From positions 1 through 64,000 of the forward strand of contig JAXDOD010000127.1 of assembly GCA_034669045.1 (NCBI GenBank): 64,000 bases of DNA, in the 5' to 3' direction. The position numbers were made by a program, and so were the translations under genes. Below the pieces are notes generated by a model, which was given only the letters and a program-made list of their open reading frames with translations, made no database searches and was not told where the DNA came from. This stretch comes from VAZQ01 sp034669045 (GTDB lineage Bacteria > Pseudomonadota > Alphaproteobacteria > Rhizobiales > Xanthobacteraceae). Within the stretch, counting starts at the first letter, position 1. Each line of letters opens with the position of its first letter. Shown here in pieces: positions 9,054 to 17,022 of this stretch.

Positions 9054-9515
9054 ATGGCCATGAGCGCGACCGAGATTGTCGTCGAATACGTCACCGCCAC
9101 GGTCGGCGGCCAGCTTTTCGGGCTGCCGATCTCGCGGGTGCAGGACGTGTTCGTGCCGGAGCGGTTGACGCGGGTGCCGCTGGCGTCGTGCGAGATCGCA
9201 GGTCTTCTTAACTTGCGCGGGCGTATCGTGACAGCCATCGACATGCGCCGCCGGCTCGACTTGCCGGCGCCCGACGACGGCCGTTCGCGCATGGCGATCG
9301 GAATCGAATGGAGGGGCGAATCCTACGGCCTGCTGATCGATGCGATCGGCGAGGTTCTGAAGCTTCCGGTTAGCGGCCGCGAGGAGATCCCGGTCAACCT
9401 CGATGCGCGGCTCGCCCGGGTGTCGGCCGGCGTCTATCGGCTCGACGGCTGCCTGATGGTGGTTCTTGACGTCGACCGCGTTCTCGAGGTCGGCGCCCGC
9501 GCCGAAGCCGCGTGA
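9054..9515 (+). CDS. cheW: CheW-type coupling protein
   Basis: A 153-residue single-domain CheW protein: FGLPISRVQDVFVPERLTRV, CEIAGLLNLRGRIVTAIDMR (the NLRG turn typical of the family) and SYGLLIDAIGEVLKL are visible. It couples chemoreceptors to CheA. It begins four bases after cheA and precedes cheY, so cotranscription is near certain. An ATG six bases downstream (9060) is an alternative start. Confidence 0.93.
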   Translation: MAMSATEIVVEYVTATVGGQLFGLPISRVQDVFVPERLTRVPLASCEIAGLLNLRGRIVTAIDMRRRLDLPAPDDGRSRMAIGIEWRGESYGLLIDAIGEVLKLPVSGREEIPVNLDARLARVSAGVYRLDGCLMVVLDVDRVLEVGARAEAA

Positions 9516-9595
9516 GGCGGTCGAGGGCAGGGCTGCGGACCGTGACGTGAAAGTGTGAGCGGGCGCGCCCGCGCAACGAGAGTGGTGAGGTTGTG

Positions 9596-9961
9596 ATGAA
9601 GACCTGTCTGGTCGTTGACGATTCCAGCGTCATCAGGAAGGTGGCGCGCCGGATCCTCGAAGGGCTCGAATTCGAGATCTCGGAGGCCGAGGATGGCGAG
9701 CAGGCGCTCGAGGCCTGCCGCGGCCACATGCCCGACGCAGTGCTGCTCGATTGGAACATGCCGAGGATGGACGGCTATGAGTTCCTGCGGTCGCTGCGCC
9801 GGATGCCGGACGGCGACCGGCCCAAGGTGGTGTTCTGCACCACCGAGAACGATGTCGCTCATATCGCGCGCGCGCTCCATGCGGGCGCCAACGAGTACAT
9901 CATGAAGCCGTTCGACAAGGAAATCGTCGAGGCGAAGTTCCAGGAAGTCGGGCTGATCTGA
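9596..9961 (+). CDS. cheY: CheY-like single-domain response regulator
   Basis: A 121-residue receiver domain only. It has the acidic pair VVDDSS, phospho-Asp in VLLDWNMPRMDGYEFL, Thr in VVFCTTENDVAHI and the conserved Lys in YIMKPFDKE. It is the likely diffusible output of the CheA in the same operon. The ATG at 9596 follows a GTG in the same frame (9593), but ATG is the simpler choice. The target (flagellar motor, pilus or other) cannot be inferred from this window. Confidence 0.93.
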   Translation: MKTCLVVDDSSVIRKVARRILEGLEFEISEAEDGEQALEACRGHMPDAVLLDWNMPRMDGYEFLRSLRRMPDGDRPKVVFCTTENDVAHIARALHAGANEYIMKPFDKEIVEAKFQEVGLI

Positions 9962-10040
9962 TCCACGATCCGTCCGCCCTGGTGACCGCTCGTCATGCGG
10001 CGGTCGCGTCGTAGCGTCGTCTCGGGTTCCGCGTATCGAA

Positions 10041-11243
10041 ATGAGTATCGCCATCGTCAATCCATCCCATAAGGCGGTCGTCGGGCACGAGGCCCTCCGC
10101 GTCATGGTCGTCGACGACGCCGTTGTCGTGCGCGGCCTCATCGCGCGCTGGGTGGAGGCGGAATCCGGACTGCGGGTCGTCGCCACGCTGCGCAGCGGCC
10201 GCGAGGCCATCGAGCAGCTCGAGCGGACCGATCCCGACGTCGTGATCCTCGACGTCGACATGCCCGACACCGACGGGATCACGGCGCTGCCGAAACTCCT
10301 CGCCAAGAAGCGCGACCTCGTCGTGATCATGGCCTCGACGCTGACCCGCCGCAACGCCGAGATCAGCTTGCGCGCGCTCGCGCTCGGCGCCGCCGACTAC
10401 ATCCCGAAACCGGAATCGACGCGCGACTTCACCGCCTCCACGTCGTTCCGCCGCGAACTGATCGAAAAGATCCGCGCGCTCGGCGAGCGCCGCCGGCGCC
10501 TGATCGAAGCGCGCGCGCTGGCTCCGGCCAGGCCCGCGCCCAGCCCGCCGCGTCCCGCCGCCTATTCCGGCGGGACTGCGCTGCGCCATGTCGCCAGCCC
10601 GGACCTGGTGCCGGCAGGGGACCACGGCGGCCTCAAGCTGCGGCCGTGGCCGGTGCTGCCCCCGCGCGTCCTCCTGATCGGATCGTCGACCGGCGGGCCG
10701 CAGGCGCTCAATGTTCTCGTCAGCCGCATCAACGGCGTGATCGACGGCGCCCCGGTGCTCATCGTCCAGCATATGCCGCCGACCTTCACGACGATTCTGG
10801 CCGAACACCTGGCGCGGGCGAGCGGACGGCCGGTCGGTGAAGCCGCGCACGGCGAACCGGTGCGCGCCGGGCACATCTACGTCGCGCCGGGCGGCCGTCA
10901 TATGCGGGTCGTGCGCCGCGACGGCACCGCCACCATCGCGCTCGACAACGGGCCGATGGTCAACTTCTGCAAGCCCTCGGTCGACCCCCTGTTCTCCTCG
11001 GCGGCCGAAGTCTGGGGCGCCAAGTGCCTCGCCGTCGTCCTCACCGGAATGGGCTCCGACGGGGCCCGCGGCGCCGGCGACATCGTGGCCGCCGGCGGCG
11101 CCGTGATCGCGCAGGATGAAGCATCCAGCGTGGTCTGGGGCATGCCCGGCGCGGTCGCGCATGCGGGCCTCTGCGCCGCGGTGCTGCCGCTCGACCAGAT
11201 CGCGCCCCGGGTCGTGCGTGTGTTTTCCGGAGGCCGCGCGTGA
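10041..11243 (+). CDS. cheB: Chemotaxis response regulator protein-glutamate methylesterase
   Basis: A 400-residue protein. The N-terminal receiver has MVVDDAVVVRG, phospho-Asp71 in VVILDVDMPDTDG and Lys in YIPKP. A Pro/Ala-rich linker of about 50 residues (150-205) follows. The methylesterase domain has LIGSSTGGPQAL (nucleophile Ser216), IVQHMPPTFT (catalytic His244) and LTGMGSDGARG (catalytic Asp). CheB removes methyl groups from, and deamidates, chemoreceptors after phosphorylation by CheA. It overlaps cheR by four bases (GTGA). Confidence 0.95.
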   Translation: MSIAIVNPSHKAVVGHEALRVMVVDDAVVVRGLIARWVEAESGLRVVATLRSGREAIEQLERTDPDVVILDVDMPDTDGITALPKLLAKKRDLVVIMASTLTRRNAEISLRALALGAADYIPKPESTRDFTASTSFRRELIEKIRALGERRRRLIEARALAPARPAPSPPRPAAYSGGTALRHVASPDLVPAGDHGGLKLRPWPVLPPRVLLIGSSTGGPQALNVLVSRINGVIDGAPVLIVQHMPPTFTTILAEHLARASGRPVGEAAHGEPVRAGHIYVAPGGRHMRVVRRDGTATIALDNGPMVNFCKPSVDPLFSSAAEVWGAKCLAVVLTGMGSDGARGAGDIVAAGGAVIAQDEASSVVWGMPGAVAHAGLCAAVLPLDQIAPRVVRVFSGGRA

Positions 11244-12106
11244 CGCCGCTCGACTACGACTACGTGCGCAAGCTGGTGAAGGAGCGCTCGGGCCTCGTCC
11301 TCTCGGCCGAGAAGCAGTATCTGGTCGAGAGCCGGCTGTTGCCGGTCGCGCGCCGATCCGGCTTCGCCGGTTTGCCGGAACTGGTGCAGACCCTGAAGGA
11401 GCCGCATGCGGAAGCGCTCGTCGTCGAGGTGGTCGAGGCGATGATGACGAACGAATCGTTCTTCTTCCGCGACAAGCTTCCATTCGAGCATTTTCGCGAC
11501 ACGATCATGCCGGCGCTGCTGGCGGCGCGGGCGGCGCAACGCCGCATCCGCATCTGGTGCGCCGCCGCCTCGACCGGGCAGGAGCCTTATTCGCTCGCCA
11601 TGTGTCTCAAGGAGCTCACCCGGAGCGTCGCCGGGTGGCGCATCGACATCGTCGCCACCGATCTCTCGACCGAGGTGCTGGAAAAAGCCAAGGCCGGCCT
11701 CTATAGCCAGTTCGAGGTGCAGCGCGGGCTGCCGATCCAGCTCCTGGTCAAGTACTTCACGCAGATCGGCGAGACCTGGCAGATCGCGCCCGAAATCCGC
11801 GCCATGGTGGCGTTCCGGCCGCTCAACCTGCTCCGCGACTTCACCCATCTCGGCATGTTCGACGCGGTGTTCTGCCGCAACGTGCTCATCTATTTCGATC
11901 AGGACACCAAGGTCGGCGTGCTCGAGCGCATCGCGCGCATCACCGAACGCGACGGCTATCTGGTTCTGGGCGCGGCCGAGACCGTGGTCGGCCTCACCGA
12001 CAGCTTCAAGCCGCTCGGCGACCGGCGCGGCCTCTACGCGCCGAACCCGAACACGAAGTCCGCGATCGGCAGCACCCCGCGCCTCGCCATCGTCGGCGGG
12101 CGGTAG
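11240..12106 (+). CDS. cheR: Chemotaxis protein methyltransferase
   Basis: A 288-residue S-adenosylmethionine-dependent methyltransferase. The N-terminal helical CheR domain has TNESFFFRD. The catalytic domain has IRIWCAAASTGQEPYSLAM (SAM-binding loop), DIVATDLSTEVLEKA, VFCRNVLIYFD and LVLGAAETV. It methylates chemoreceptor glutamates, opposing CheB. The GTG start at 11240 overlaps the cheB stop, a typical translational coupling. It is the last gene of the che operon. Confidence 0.95.
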   Translation: MTPLDYDYVRKLVKERSGLVLSAEKQYLVESRLLPVARRSGFAGLPELVQTLKEPHAEALVVEVVEAMMTNESFFFRDKLPFEHFRDTIMPALLAARAAQRRIRIWCAAASTGQEPYSLAMCLKELTRSVAGWRIDIVATDLSTEVLEKAKAGLYSQFEVQRGLPIQLLVKYFTQIGETWQIAPEIRAMVAFRPLNLLRDFTHLGMFDAVFCRNVLIYFDQDTKVGVLERIARITERDGYLVLGAAETVVGLTDSFKPLGDRRGLYAPNPNTKSAIGSTPRLAIVGGR

Positions 12107-12204
12107 CTCGCTTATCCGGTCGCCGGCCGGTCCTCTCGCATACCAAGCTTAAATCCGCTTCGTAATCCCGCCTGGTCATGAAATCCGGGCGAGCGCGGCA
12201 GATC

Positions 12205-12352
12205 GTGTCCCGGGCGCCGCGCAGCACGAAGCGAAGCGCAGTGGTGCGCTGCAGACCCGGGATCGTCGCGCAGTCGGTGTTTTGACGGTCCCGGCTCTGC
12301 GGTGCATCACTTTGCGCCTCCGGCGCGTCGTGCTGCACCGCGTCCGGGACAC
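12205..12352. repeat. Large imperfect inverted repeat downstream of cheR
   Basis: GTGTCCCGG (12205-12213) pairs with CCGGGACAC (12344-12352). The pairing extends to about 22-base arms containing GCAGCAC/GTGCTGC. Further internal GC-rich hairpins lie between the arms. It resembles dispersed intergenic repeats of Bradyrhizobium-like genomes. Apart from this element and the parS site, 12107-12493 holds no credible gene. Confidence 0.6.
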
Positions 12353-12448
12353 GAATCCCGAGAACCTCCGAGCATGCGGCGAGGATGCCTGCTCGCGACC
12401 GAGGATCAGCGCTTCTACGAGCGTTCCGGCGGGTCGCGGTATAGGAAT

Positions 12449-12464
12449 TGTTTCACGTGAAACC
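12449..12464. other. parS: parS-like ParB binding site
   Basis: The sequence TGTTTCACGTGAAACC contains the perfect 14-bp palindrome GTTTCACGTGAAAC and matches the conserved chromosomal parS consensus (TGTTTCACGTGAAACA) at 15 of 16 positions. It lies between cheR and ahcY in non-coding DNA. ParB loads at such sites, which cluster near the replication origin. The neighbouring gene order is origin-proximal in several Rhizobiales, which fits. Confidence 0.8.
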
Positions 12465-12493
12465 CGCCGCCGCCTTCGGGCACGTCAGGGAGG

Positions 12494-13918
12494 CTAATAC
12501 CGATAGGTATCCGCCTTGAACGGTCCCTCGGCCGGCACGCCGATATAATGCGACTGCTTCTCGCTCAGCTTCGAGAGCTTGACACCGATCTTGGCGAGGT
12601 GGAGCCGCGCCACCTTCTCGTCGAGGTGCTTGGGCAGCGTATAGACCTTGCGCTGGTATTTGCCCGGGTTGGTCCACAGCTCGATCTGGGCCAGCGTCTG
12701 GTTGGTGAACGACGACGACATCACGAAGCTCGGATGGCCCATGGCGTTGCCGAGGTTCACCAGCCGGCCTTCCGACAGCAGGATGATGCGCTTGGAATCG
12801 GGGAATTCGATCTCGTCGACCTGCGGCTTGACGTTCACCCACTTGTAGTTCTTCAGCGCCGCGACCTGGATCTCGCTGTCGAAGTGGCCGATGTTGGCCA
12901 CGATCGCGCGGTCCTTCATCTTGCGCATGTGCTCGATGGTGATGACGTCGACGTTGCCGGTGGCGGTGACGAAGATGTCGGCGCGCACGGCGGCATCCTC
13001 CATGGTGGTCACCTCATAGCCTTCCATCGCGGCCTGCAGCGCGCAGATCGGATCGACCTCGGACACCATCACGCGGCAGCCGGCCTGGCGCAGCGATGCG
13101 GCCGAGCCTTTGCCGACGTCGCCGAAGCCCGCGACCATCGCGACCTTGCCGGCCATCATCACGTCGGTGCCGCGGCGGATGCCGTCGACCAGCGACTCGC
13201 GGCAGCCGTAGAGGTTGTCGAATTTCGACTTGGTGACGCTGTCGTTGACGTTGATGGCCGGGAACAGCAGGCGCCCGTCCTTCTCCATCTGGTAGAGCCG
13301 GTGGACGCCGGTGGTGGTCTCCTCGGTGACGCCCTTGATGGCCTTGCCGAGCGATGCGTACCAGCCGGGCCGTTCCTTGTTGCGCTGCTTGATGGCGGCG
13401 AACAGCACCTCCTCCTCCTCGTTGGTCGGGTGGCCGACCAGCGAGGGGTTCTTCTCCGCCTCGGCCCCGAGATGGACGAGCAGCGTCGCGTCGCCGCCGT
13501 CGTCGAGGATCATGTTGGGCGTGCCGCCGTCCGCCCATTCGAAGATGCGGTGGGTGTAGTCCCAGTAGTCGACGAGGCTTTCGCCCTTGACGGCGAAGAC
13601 CGGCGTGCCGCCGGCGGCGATCGCGGCGGCGGCGTGGTCCTGCGTCGAATAGATGTTGCAGGAGGCCCAGCGCACGTCGGCACCAAGCGCCGCGAGGGTC
13701 TCGATCAGGACCGCGGTCTGGATGGTCATGTGCAGCGAGCCGCAGATGCGCGCGCCACGCAGCGGCTGGCTGGCGCCGAATTCCTCGCGCGTCGCCATCA
13801 GGCCCGGCATCTCGGTCTCCGCGATGGCGATTTCCTTGCGGCCCCATTCGGCGAGCCCGATGTCCTTGACGACGTAATCGGCGGACGCGGACTGGGCGGC
13901 TTGCGGCGAAGCGGTCAT
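12494..13918 (-). CDS. ahcY: Adenosylhomocysteinase (S-adenosylhomocysteine hydrolase)
   Basis: A 474-residue enzyme, normal for the bacterial family. Visible signatures are MTIQTAVLIETLAALGA near the N-terminus, NVNDSVTKSKFDNLYGCRES (substrate/NAD region), MVAGFGDVGKGSAASLR (NAD-binding Rossmann loop), VTATGNVDVI, and the C-terminal KADTYRY that reaches the neighbouring subunit's NAD site. It splits S-adenosylhomocysteine into homocysteine and adenosine in the activated methyl cycle. It is the leftmost gene of the EIIA-HPr-AhcY stretch but is separated from HPr by about 200 bp with its own promoter-like sequence. Confidence 0.97.
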   Translation of the reverse strand: MTASPQAAQSASADYVVKDIGLAEWGRKEIAIAETEMPGLMATREEFGASQPLRGARICGSLHMTIQTAVLIETLAALGADVRWASCNIYSTQDHAAAAIAAGGTPVFAVKGESLVDYWDYTHRIFEWADGGTPNMILDDGGDATLLVHLGAEAEKNPSLVGHPTNEEEEVLFAAIKQRNKERPGWYASLGKAIKGVTEETTTGVHRLYQMEKDGRLLFPAINVNDSVTKSKFDNLYGCRESLVDGIRRGTDVMMAGKVAMVAGFGDVGKGSAASLRQAGCRVMVSEVDPICALQAAMEGYEVTTMEDAAVRADIFVTATGNVDVITIEHMRKMKDRAIVANIGHFDSEIQVAALKNYKWVNVKPQVDEIEFPDSKRIILLSEGRLVNLGNAMGHPSFVMSSSFTNQTLAQIELWTNPGKYQRKVYTLPKHLDEKVARLHLAKIGVKLSKLSEKQSHYIGVPAEGPFKADTYRY

Positions 13919-13988
13919 GGCGATCCTTTGGTCATGCGCGAGATGATGCAGTGGAAAAACAGAGGCGCGGCGCCTCCTCGGGCTGGCC

Positions 13989-14030
13989 TATAGCAGGCGG
14001 CGCCGGGCCGCGCAATAAAGATATAAAGAT
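13989..14030 (-). promoter_or_regulatory. ahcY promoter region with tandem operator-like repeat
   Basis: On the minus strand TTGCGC (14014-14009) and TATAGG (13994-13989, approximate) are 17 bases apart, a plausible sigma-70 promoter. A perfect tandem repeat of ATAAAGAT (14015-14022 and 14023-14030 on the plus strand) abuts the -35 element. AT-rich half-sites of this kind are known for ArsR-type SahR/SamR regulators of methyl-cycle genes in Proteobacteria; which factor binds here is inference. Confidence 0.45.
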
Positions 14031-14120
14031 TTCCTTATGTCGGTTCCCGGTGGCGCATGCCGGGACGATAGAAATCCGGTTTTGCGTCCGGAAATGCGTC
14101 TGACGATCAAGCTCTTCGGG

Positions 14121-14471
14121 TCACTCGCCTTCCGTGAACCGTCCGGCGACCAGCGCCGCCAGGGTCTCGATCGCCTCGGTGGCCTGCGGGCCGGTCGCCT
14201 CGATGGTGATCTCCGTGCCGTGGCCGGCGGCCAGCATCAGCAGATCGAGGATCGAGGTGCCGTCGCAAGGTTCGCCCCCGCCGCAGCCGCCTTTATCGCC
14301 GCGGGTCACGCGCACCTCGGCGTCGAATTTTTCCGCCGCCTGAACGAACTTCGCCGCGGCGCGGGCGTGCAGTCCCTTCTGGTTGCAGATCCGGACCACG
14401 CGCACGACGGAACCGCCTTGCGCGCCCTCGGCAGCCGGATTCCCGCTCCCGGAATTGGGTTCGTTGCTCAT
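14121..14471 (-). CDS. ptsH: Phosphocarrier protein HPr (regulatory PTS)
   Basis: A 116-residue protein. Phosphorylatable His lies in NQKGLHARAAAKF and the regulatory Ser in GTSILDLLMLAAG. HPr proteins usually have about 85-90 residues. This one has a 28-residue Ser/Gly/Asn-rich N-terminal extension and a seven-to-nine-residue loop with two Cys (GGCGGGEPC) just before the Ser46-equivalent. ATGA overlap with the EIIA stop shows cotranslation. In Rhizobiales this HPr accepts phosphate from EI-Ntr and passes it to EIIA proteins for regulation rather than sugar uptake. Confidence 0.92.
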   Translation of the reverse strand: MSNEPNSGSGNPAAEGAQGGSVVRVVRICNQKGLHARAAAKFVQAAEKFDAEVRVTRGDKGGCGGGEPCDGTSILDLLMLAAGHGTEITIEATGPQATEAIETLAALVAGRFTEGE

Positions 14472-14869
14472 TTGCCGGTGAGAACCCGGCTGGCGATGGT
14501 CACGTATTTGCGCCCGGCGTCCTGGGCGGCGACAACCGCCTCCTGCAGCGGGCACTCGTCCCGAATCTTGGCGAGCTTGACCAGCATCGGCAGATTGATG
14601 CCGGCCAGGACCTCGACCTTGGGCCGGCTCATCACCGAAATTGCCAGGTTCGACGGCGTGCCGCCGAACATGTCCGTGAGGATCGCGACCCCTTCGCCGG
14701 TATCGACGCGCTTGACCGCCTCGATGATGTCCCGGCGCCGCTGCTCAACGTCGTCGTCGGGGCCGATGGTTACCGCCTCGATCTGCTGCTGGGGACCGAC
14801 CACATGTTCCAGCGCCGAGCGGAACTCCACGGCAAGCCGCCCGTGCGTAACAAGAACGAGGCCGATCAT
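14468..14869 (-). CDS. PTS EIIA component, mannose-type (regulatory)
   Basis: A 133-residue EIIA-Man fold protein: MIGLVLVTHGRLAVEF carries the phospho-His (His9-equivalent), ILTDMFGGTPSNLAI is the family signature, and LAGINLPMLVKLA follows. No EIIB or EIIC gene is near, which is normal for the incomplete regulatory PTS of Rhizobiales. The start at 14869 aligns with the family N-terminus. It overlaps HPr by four bases downstream and has a promoter-like sequence about 115-145 bases upstream. Confidence 0.92.
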   Translation of the reverse strand: MIGLVLVTHGRLAVEFRSALEHVVGPQQQIEAVTIGPDDDVEQRRRDIIEAVKRVDTGEGVAILTDMFGGTPSNLAISVMSRPKVEVLAGINLPMLVKLAKIRDECPLQEAVVAAQDAGRKYVTIASRVLTGK

Positions 14870-14984
14870 TGGGTTACCCGCGGGCCCGTCCCGGTTGCAC
14901 CGCACGAAAGGGCCCACATCTTGACGATCCGGCCCCTGCGCGCAAGGCCTGTTCCACCGATTTCGGGGTGATATTGCATTGCGG

Positions 14985-15013
14985 TATCTAGGTGCTGCGG
15001 CGGTCTCGTTCAA
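14985..15013 (-). promoter_or_regulatory. Candidate promoter for EIIA-HPr
   Basis: On the minus strand TTGAAC (15013-15008) is 17 bases from TAGATA (14990-14985), a good sigma-70 match. It would give a leader of roughly 105 bases before the EIIA start and make the EIIA-HPr pair independent of chvG. The interval 14870-15148 otherwise holds only a 24-codon reading frame (15034-15108). Confidence 0.5.
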
Positions 15014-15148
15014 CCGGGTTGCGCGCCAGAATCCTAGCCCCTCGGCGTTACTTTTCTGGCCGCCGGGAGCCGTCCCGTCGCGCTGCGACCGGAGGTCGCG
15101 GCCGTCATTCGGCCTCCGTCGATCCAATCGCGCGGAACTCCGCCTCCT

Positions 15149-16921
15149 TCACATCGCCGGCAGCCGCACCGTAAAGCGCGCGCCCAGCGGCTTGGCCGGC
15201 CAGCCGCCGGAGGCCAGCGCCATGCGGTTCTCGACCGTCAGATGGCCGTCATGGGCCTCCACGATCTCTTTGGAGATGGAGAGGCCGAGCCCGGAATTCT
15301 GGCCGAAGCCCTGGTGCGGCCGGTCGGTGTAGAAGCGCTCGAAGATCTTGTGCATCGCCTCCGGACGCACGCCCGGGCCCTCGTCGTCGACCACGATCTC
15401 GATCTCGTTCTTGATGCGCCGGCAGGTCACCCGCACCGTGCCGTTCTCGGGCGAGAACGAACGGGCATTGTCGATGAGATTGTCGACCACCTGGCCGAGG
15501 CGGGAATCATGCCCCGGCACCAGGAACGGGCCGCTGCCCTCGAAGGTCAGCGTCACGGCGACGCCGTTCTCGTGCGGCACTTCATTGGCGACGTTCACCA
15601 GCATGGTCAGCAGCCGCACGAGATCGACGGGCGCGGCCTCCTGGCGCTGCATCTCCGCGTCGAGCCTGCTGGCGTCGGAAATGTCCGTGATCAGGCGGTC
15701 GAGCCGCTTCACGTCGTGCTCGATGACCGCAAGCAGCCGCCCCCGGCTCTCGTCGGACTTGGCCAGCGGCAGCGTTTCCACGGCGGAGCGCAACGAGGTG
15801 AGCGGATTCTTGAGCTCATGCGCCACGTCGGCGGCGAAGCTTTCGATCGCCTCGATGCGCCGGTAGAGCGCGGTGGTCATCTCCCGCAGCGAGCCCGAGA
15901 GGTGCCCGATCTCGTCGCGGCGCCGGGTATAATCCGGAATCTCCACGCGCGACCGGGTGCGCCGGCGCACCACCTGCGCGCTGTGGGCGAGCCGGCGCAT
16001 CGGACCTGCGATGGTGCCGGCGAGCAGGAACGACAGCACGATCATGACGCCGGCGGCGATCAGGAACACCTTGACGATGGCAAGCCGCTCGGCGGTGACC
16101 ATCTCGTCGATGTCGGCGCCCTGGGTCGAGAGCATCAGCGCGCCGCGCACCGCGCGGAAGCGCTGCACCGGCACCGCCACCGACACGATCACCTCGGCGC
16201 GCTCGTTGATGCGCACCATGCTCGACTTGAGGCCGAGCAGCGACTGGGCGACTTCCTCGTAGCCCTTGCCGTTCTGCGGCCCAAGCTCGCGATAGCTCGG
16301 CAGGTCGCCTTTGGCGATCCAGCGGCGCAGCGTCAGCCAGCGCCGTTCGAAGTAGTTGGACCGCTCCTCGTCCGGTGGCGGCAGGTCGAAGCGCAGCACG
16401 TCGTAGAGCGTGCGGCTGTCGAGAATGAGCGCGCCGTCGCGGTCGTAGATGCGTGCGCGGGTATTGGTCGGCGAAACCAGGCGTCGAAGCACCGGCCCCA
16501 CGCGCTCCGGATTGATCGGGAAATCGAGCCCGGAGAGCGCCTCGTCGGTGGGGTCGTAGGTCTCGCCGGCCTGCAGGTCGAGCAGCCGTTCGGGATCGAT
16601 GGTGATGCTGTCGGGATCGACCGTCGCCGACGCGGCGATGGCGGCGGCGATGATCTCGCCTTGCACCAGGAGGCTCTGGATGCGCGCGTCGATCAGGCCG
16701 GCGCGGAACTGCGAGAGGTAGAGAATCCCGACGACGAGCGCCACCAGGCCGGTGAGGTTGAGGAAGATGATGCGCCGCGTCAGGCTCGAAAAGCTCAGAT
16801 CGACGAAGAACTGCCAGGCGCGGCGCGCGAGACCGGGGCTCGGCTCCGGCGGCGAAGCGGCGCCGTCGGCCTGCTCAGGCGCGGCCTGCAGTTCGGCAAT
16901 ATTCGGCGTTCTCTCAAGCAT
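15149..16921 (-). CDS. chvG: Sensor histidine kinase ChvG (ExoS)
   Basis: A 590-residue inner-membrane kinase close to the usual ~595. It has one membrane segment (IIFLNLTGLVALVVGILYL), a periplasmic sensor region of about 200 residues (ETYDPTDEALSGLDFP, TLYDVLRFDLPPPDEE), a second membrane segment (VFLIAAGVMIVLSFLLAG), HAMP, HisKA with phospho-His in FAADVAHELKNPLTSLR, and HATPase with NLIDNARSF, DDEGPGV and GLGLSISKEIVEAH. It pairs with ChvI to control acid, envelope, exopolysaccharide and symbiosis genes. Start 16921 (MLERTPNI) is preferred over 16963. Confidence 0.93.
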   Translation of the reverse strand: MLERTPNIAELQAAPEQADGAASPPEPSPGLARRAWQFFVDLSFSSLTRRIIFLNLTGLVALVVGILYLSQFRAGLIDARIQSLLVQGEIIAAAIAASATVDPDSITIDPERLLDLQAGETYDPTDEALSGLDFPINPERVGPVLRRLVSPTNTRARIYDRDGALILDSRTLYDVLRFDLPPPDEERSNYFERRWLTLRRWIAKGDLPSYRELGPQNGKGYEEVAQSLLGLKSSMVRINERAEVIVSVAVPVQRFRAVRGALMLSTQGADIDEMVTAERLAIVKVFLIAAGVMIVLSFLLAGTIAGPMRRLAHSAQVVRRRTRSRVEIPDYTRRRDEIGHLSGSLREMTTALYRRIEAIESFAADVAHELKNPLTSLRSAVETLPLAKSDESRGRLLAVIEHDVKRLDRLITDISDASRLDAEMQRQEAAPVDLVRLLTMLVNVANEVPHENGVAVTLTFEGSGPFLVPGHDSRLGQVVDNLIDNARSFSPENGTVRVTCRRIKNEIEIVVDDEGPGVRPEAMHKIFERFYTDRPHQGFGQNSGLGLSISKEIVEAHDGHLTVENRMALASGGWPAKPLGARFTVRLPAM

Positions 16922-17022
16922 CGCTCTGCCGAGTTGGGCGCGCCCCCGAGGCACCGGCCGCATCTTAGCGGTGACCAGCCTGCCCTGTCAGTCCGCTGAA
17001 AGAGGCTGCCGCGGCCGCGGCA

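Noticed and set aside
5999..9292. A 1097-codon open frame antisense to cheA and cheW
   Set aside because: It mirrors cheA codon bias, is compositionally odd (Asp/His/Arg/Leu-rich) and has no domain motifs, while cheA on the other strand is unmistakable.
13919..14036. S-adenosylhomocysteine riboswitch before ahcY
   Set aside because: GAGGAGGCGCC in the leader resembles part of the core, but the rest of the conserved core and the pseudoknot partner are not seen; a promoter plus operator explains the region better.
15034..15108. 24-codon frame with a good ribosome site after chvG
   Set aside because: It is too short and has no P-loop. It is mentioned as a possible hprK stub but not called as a gene.
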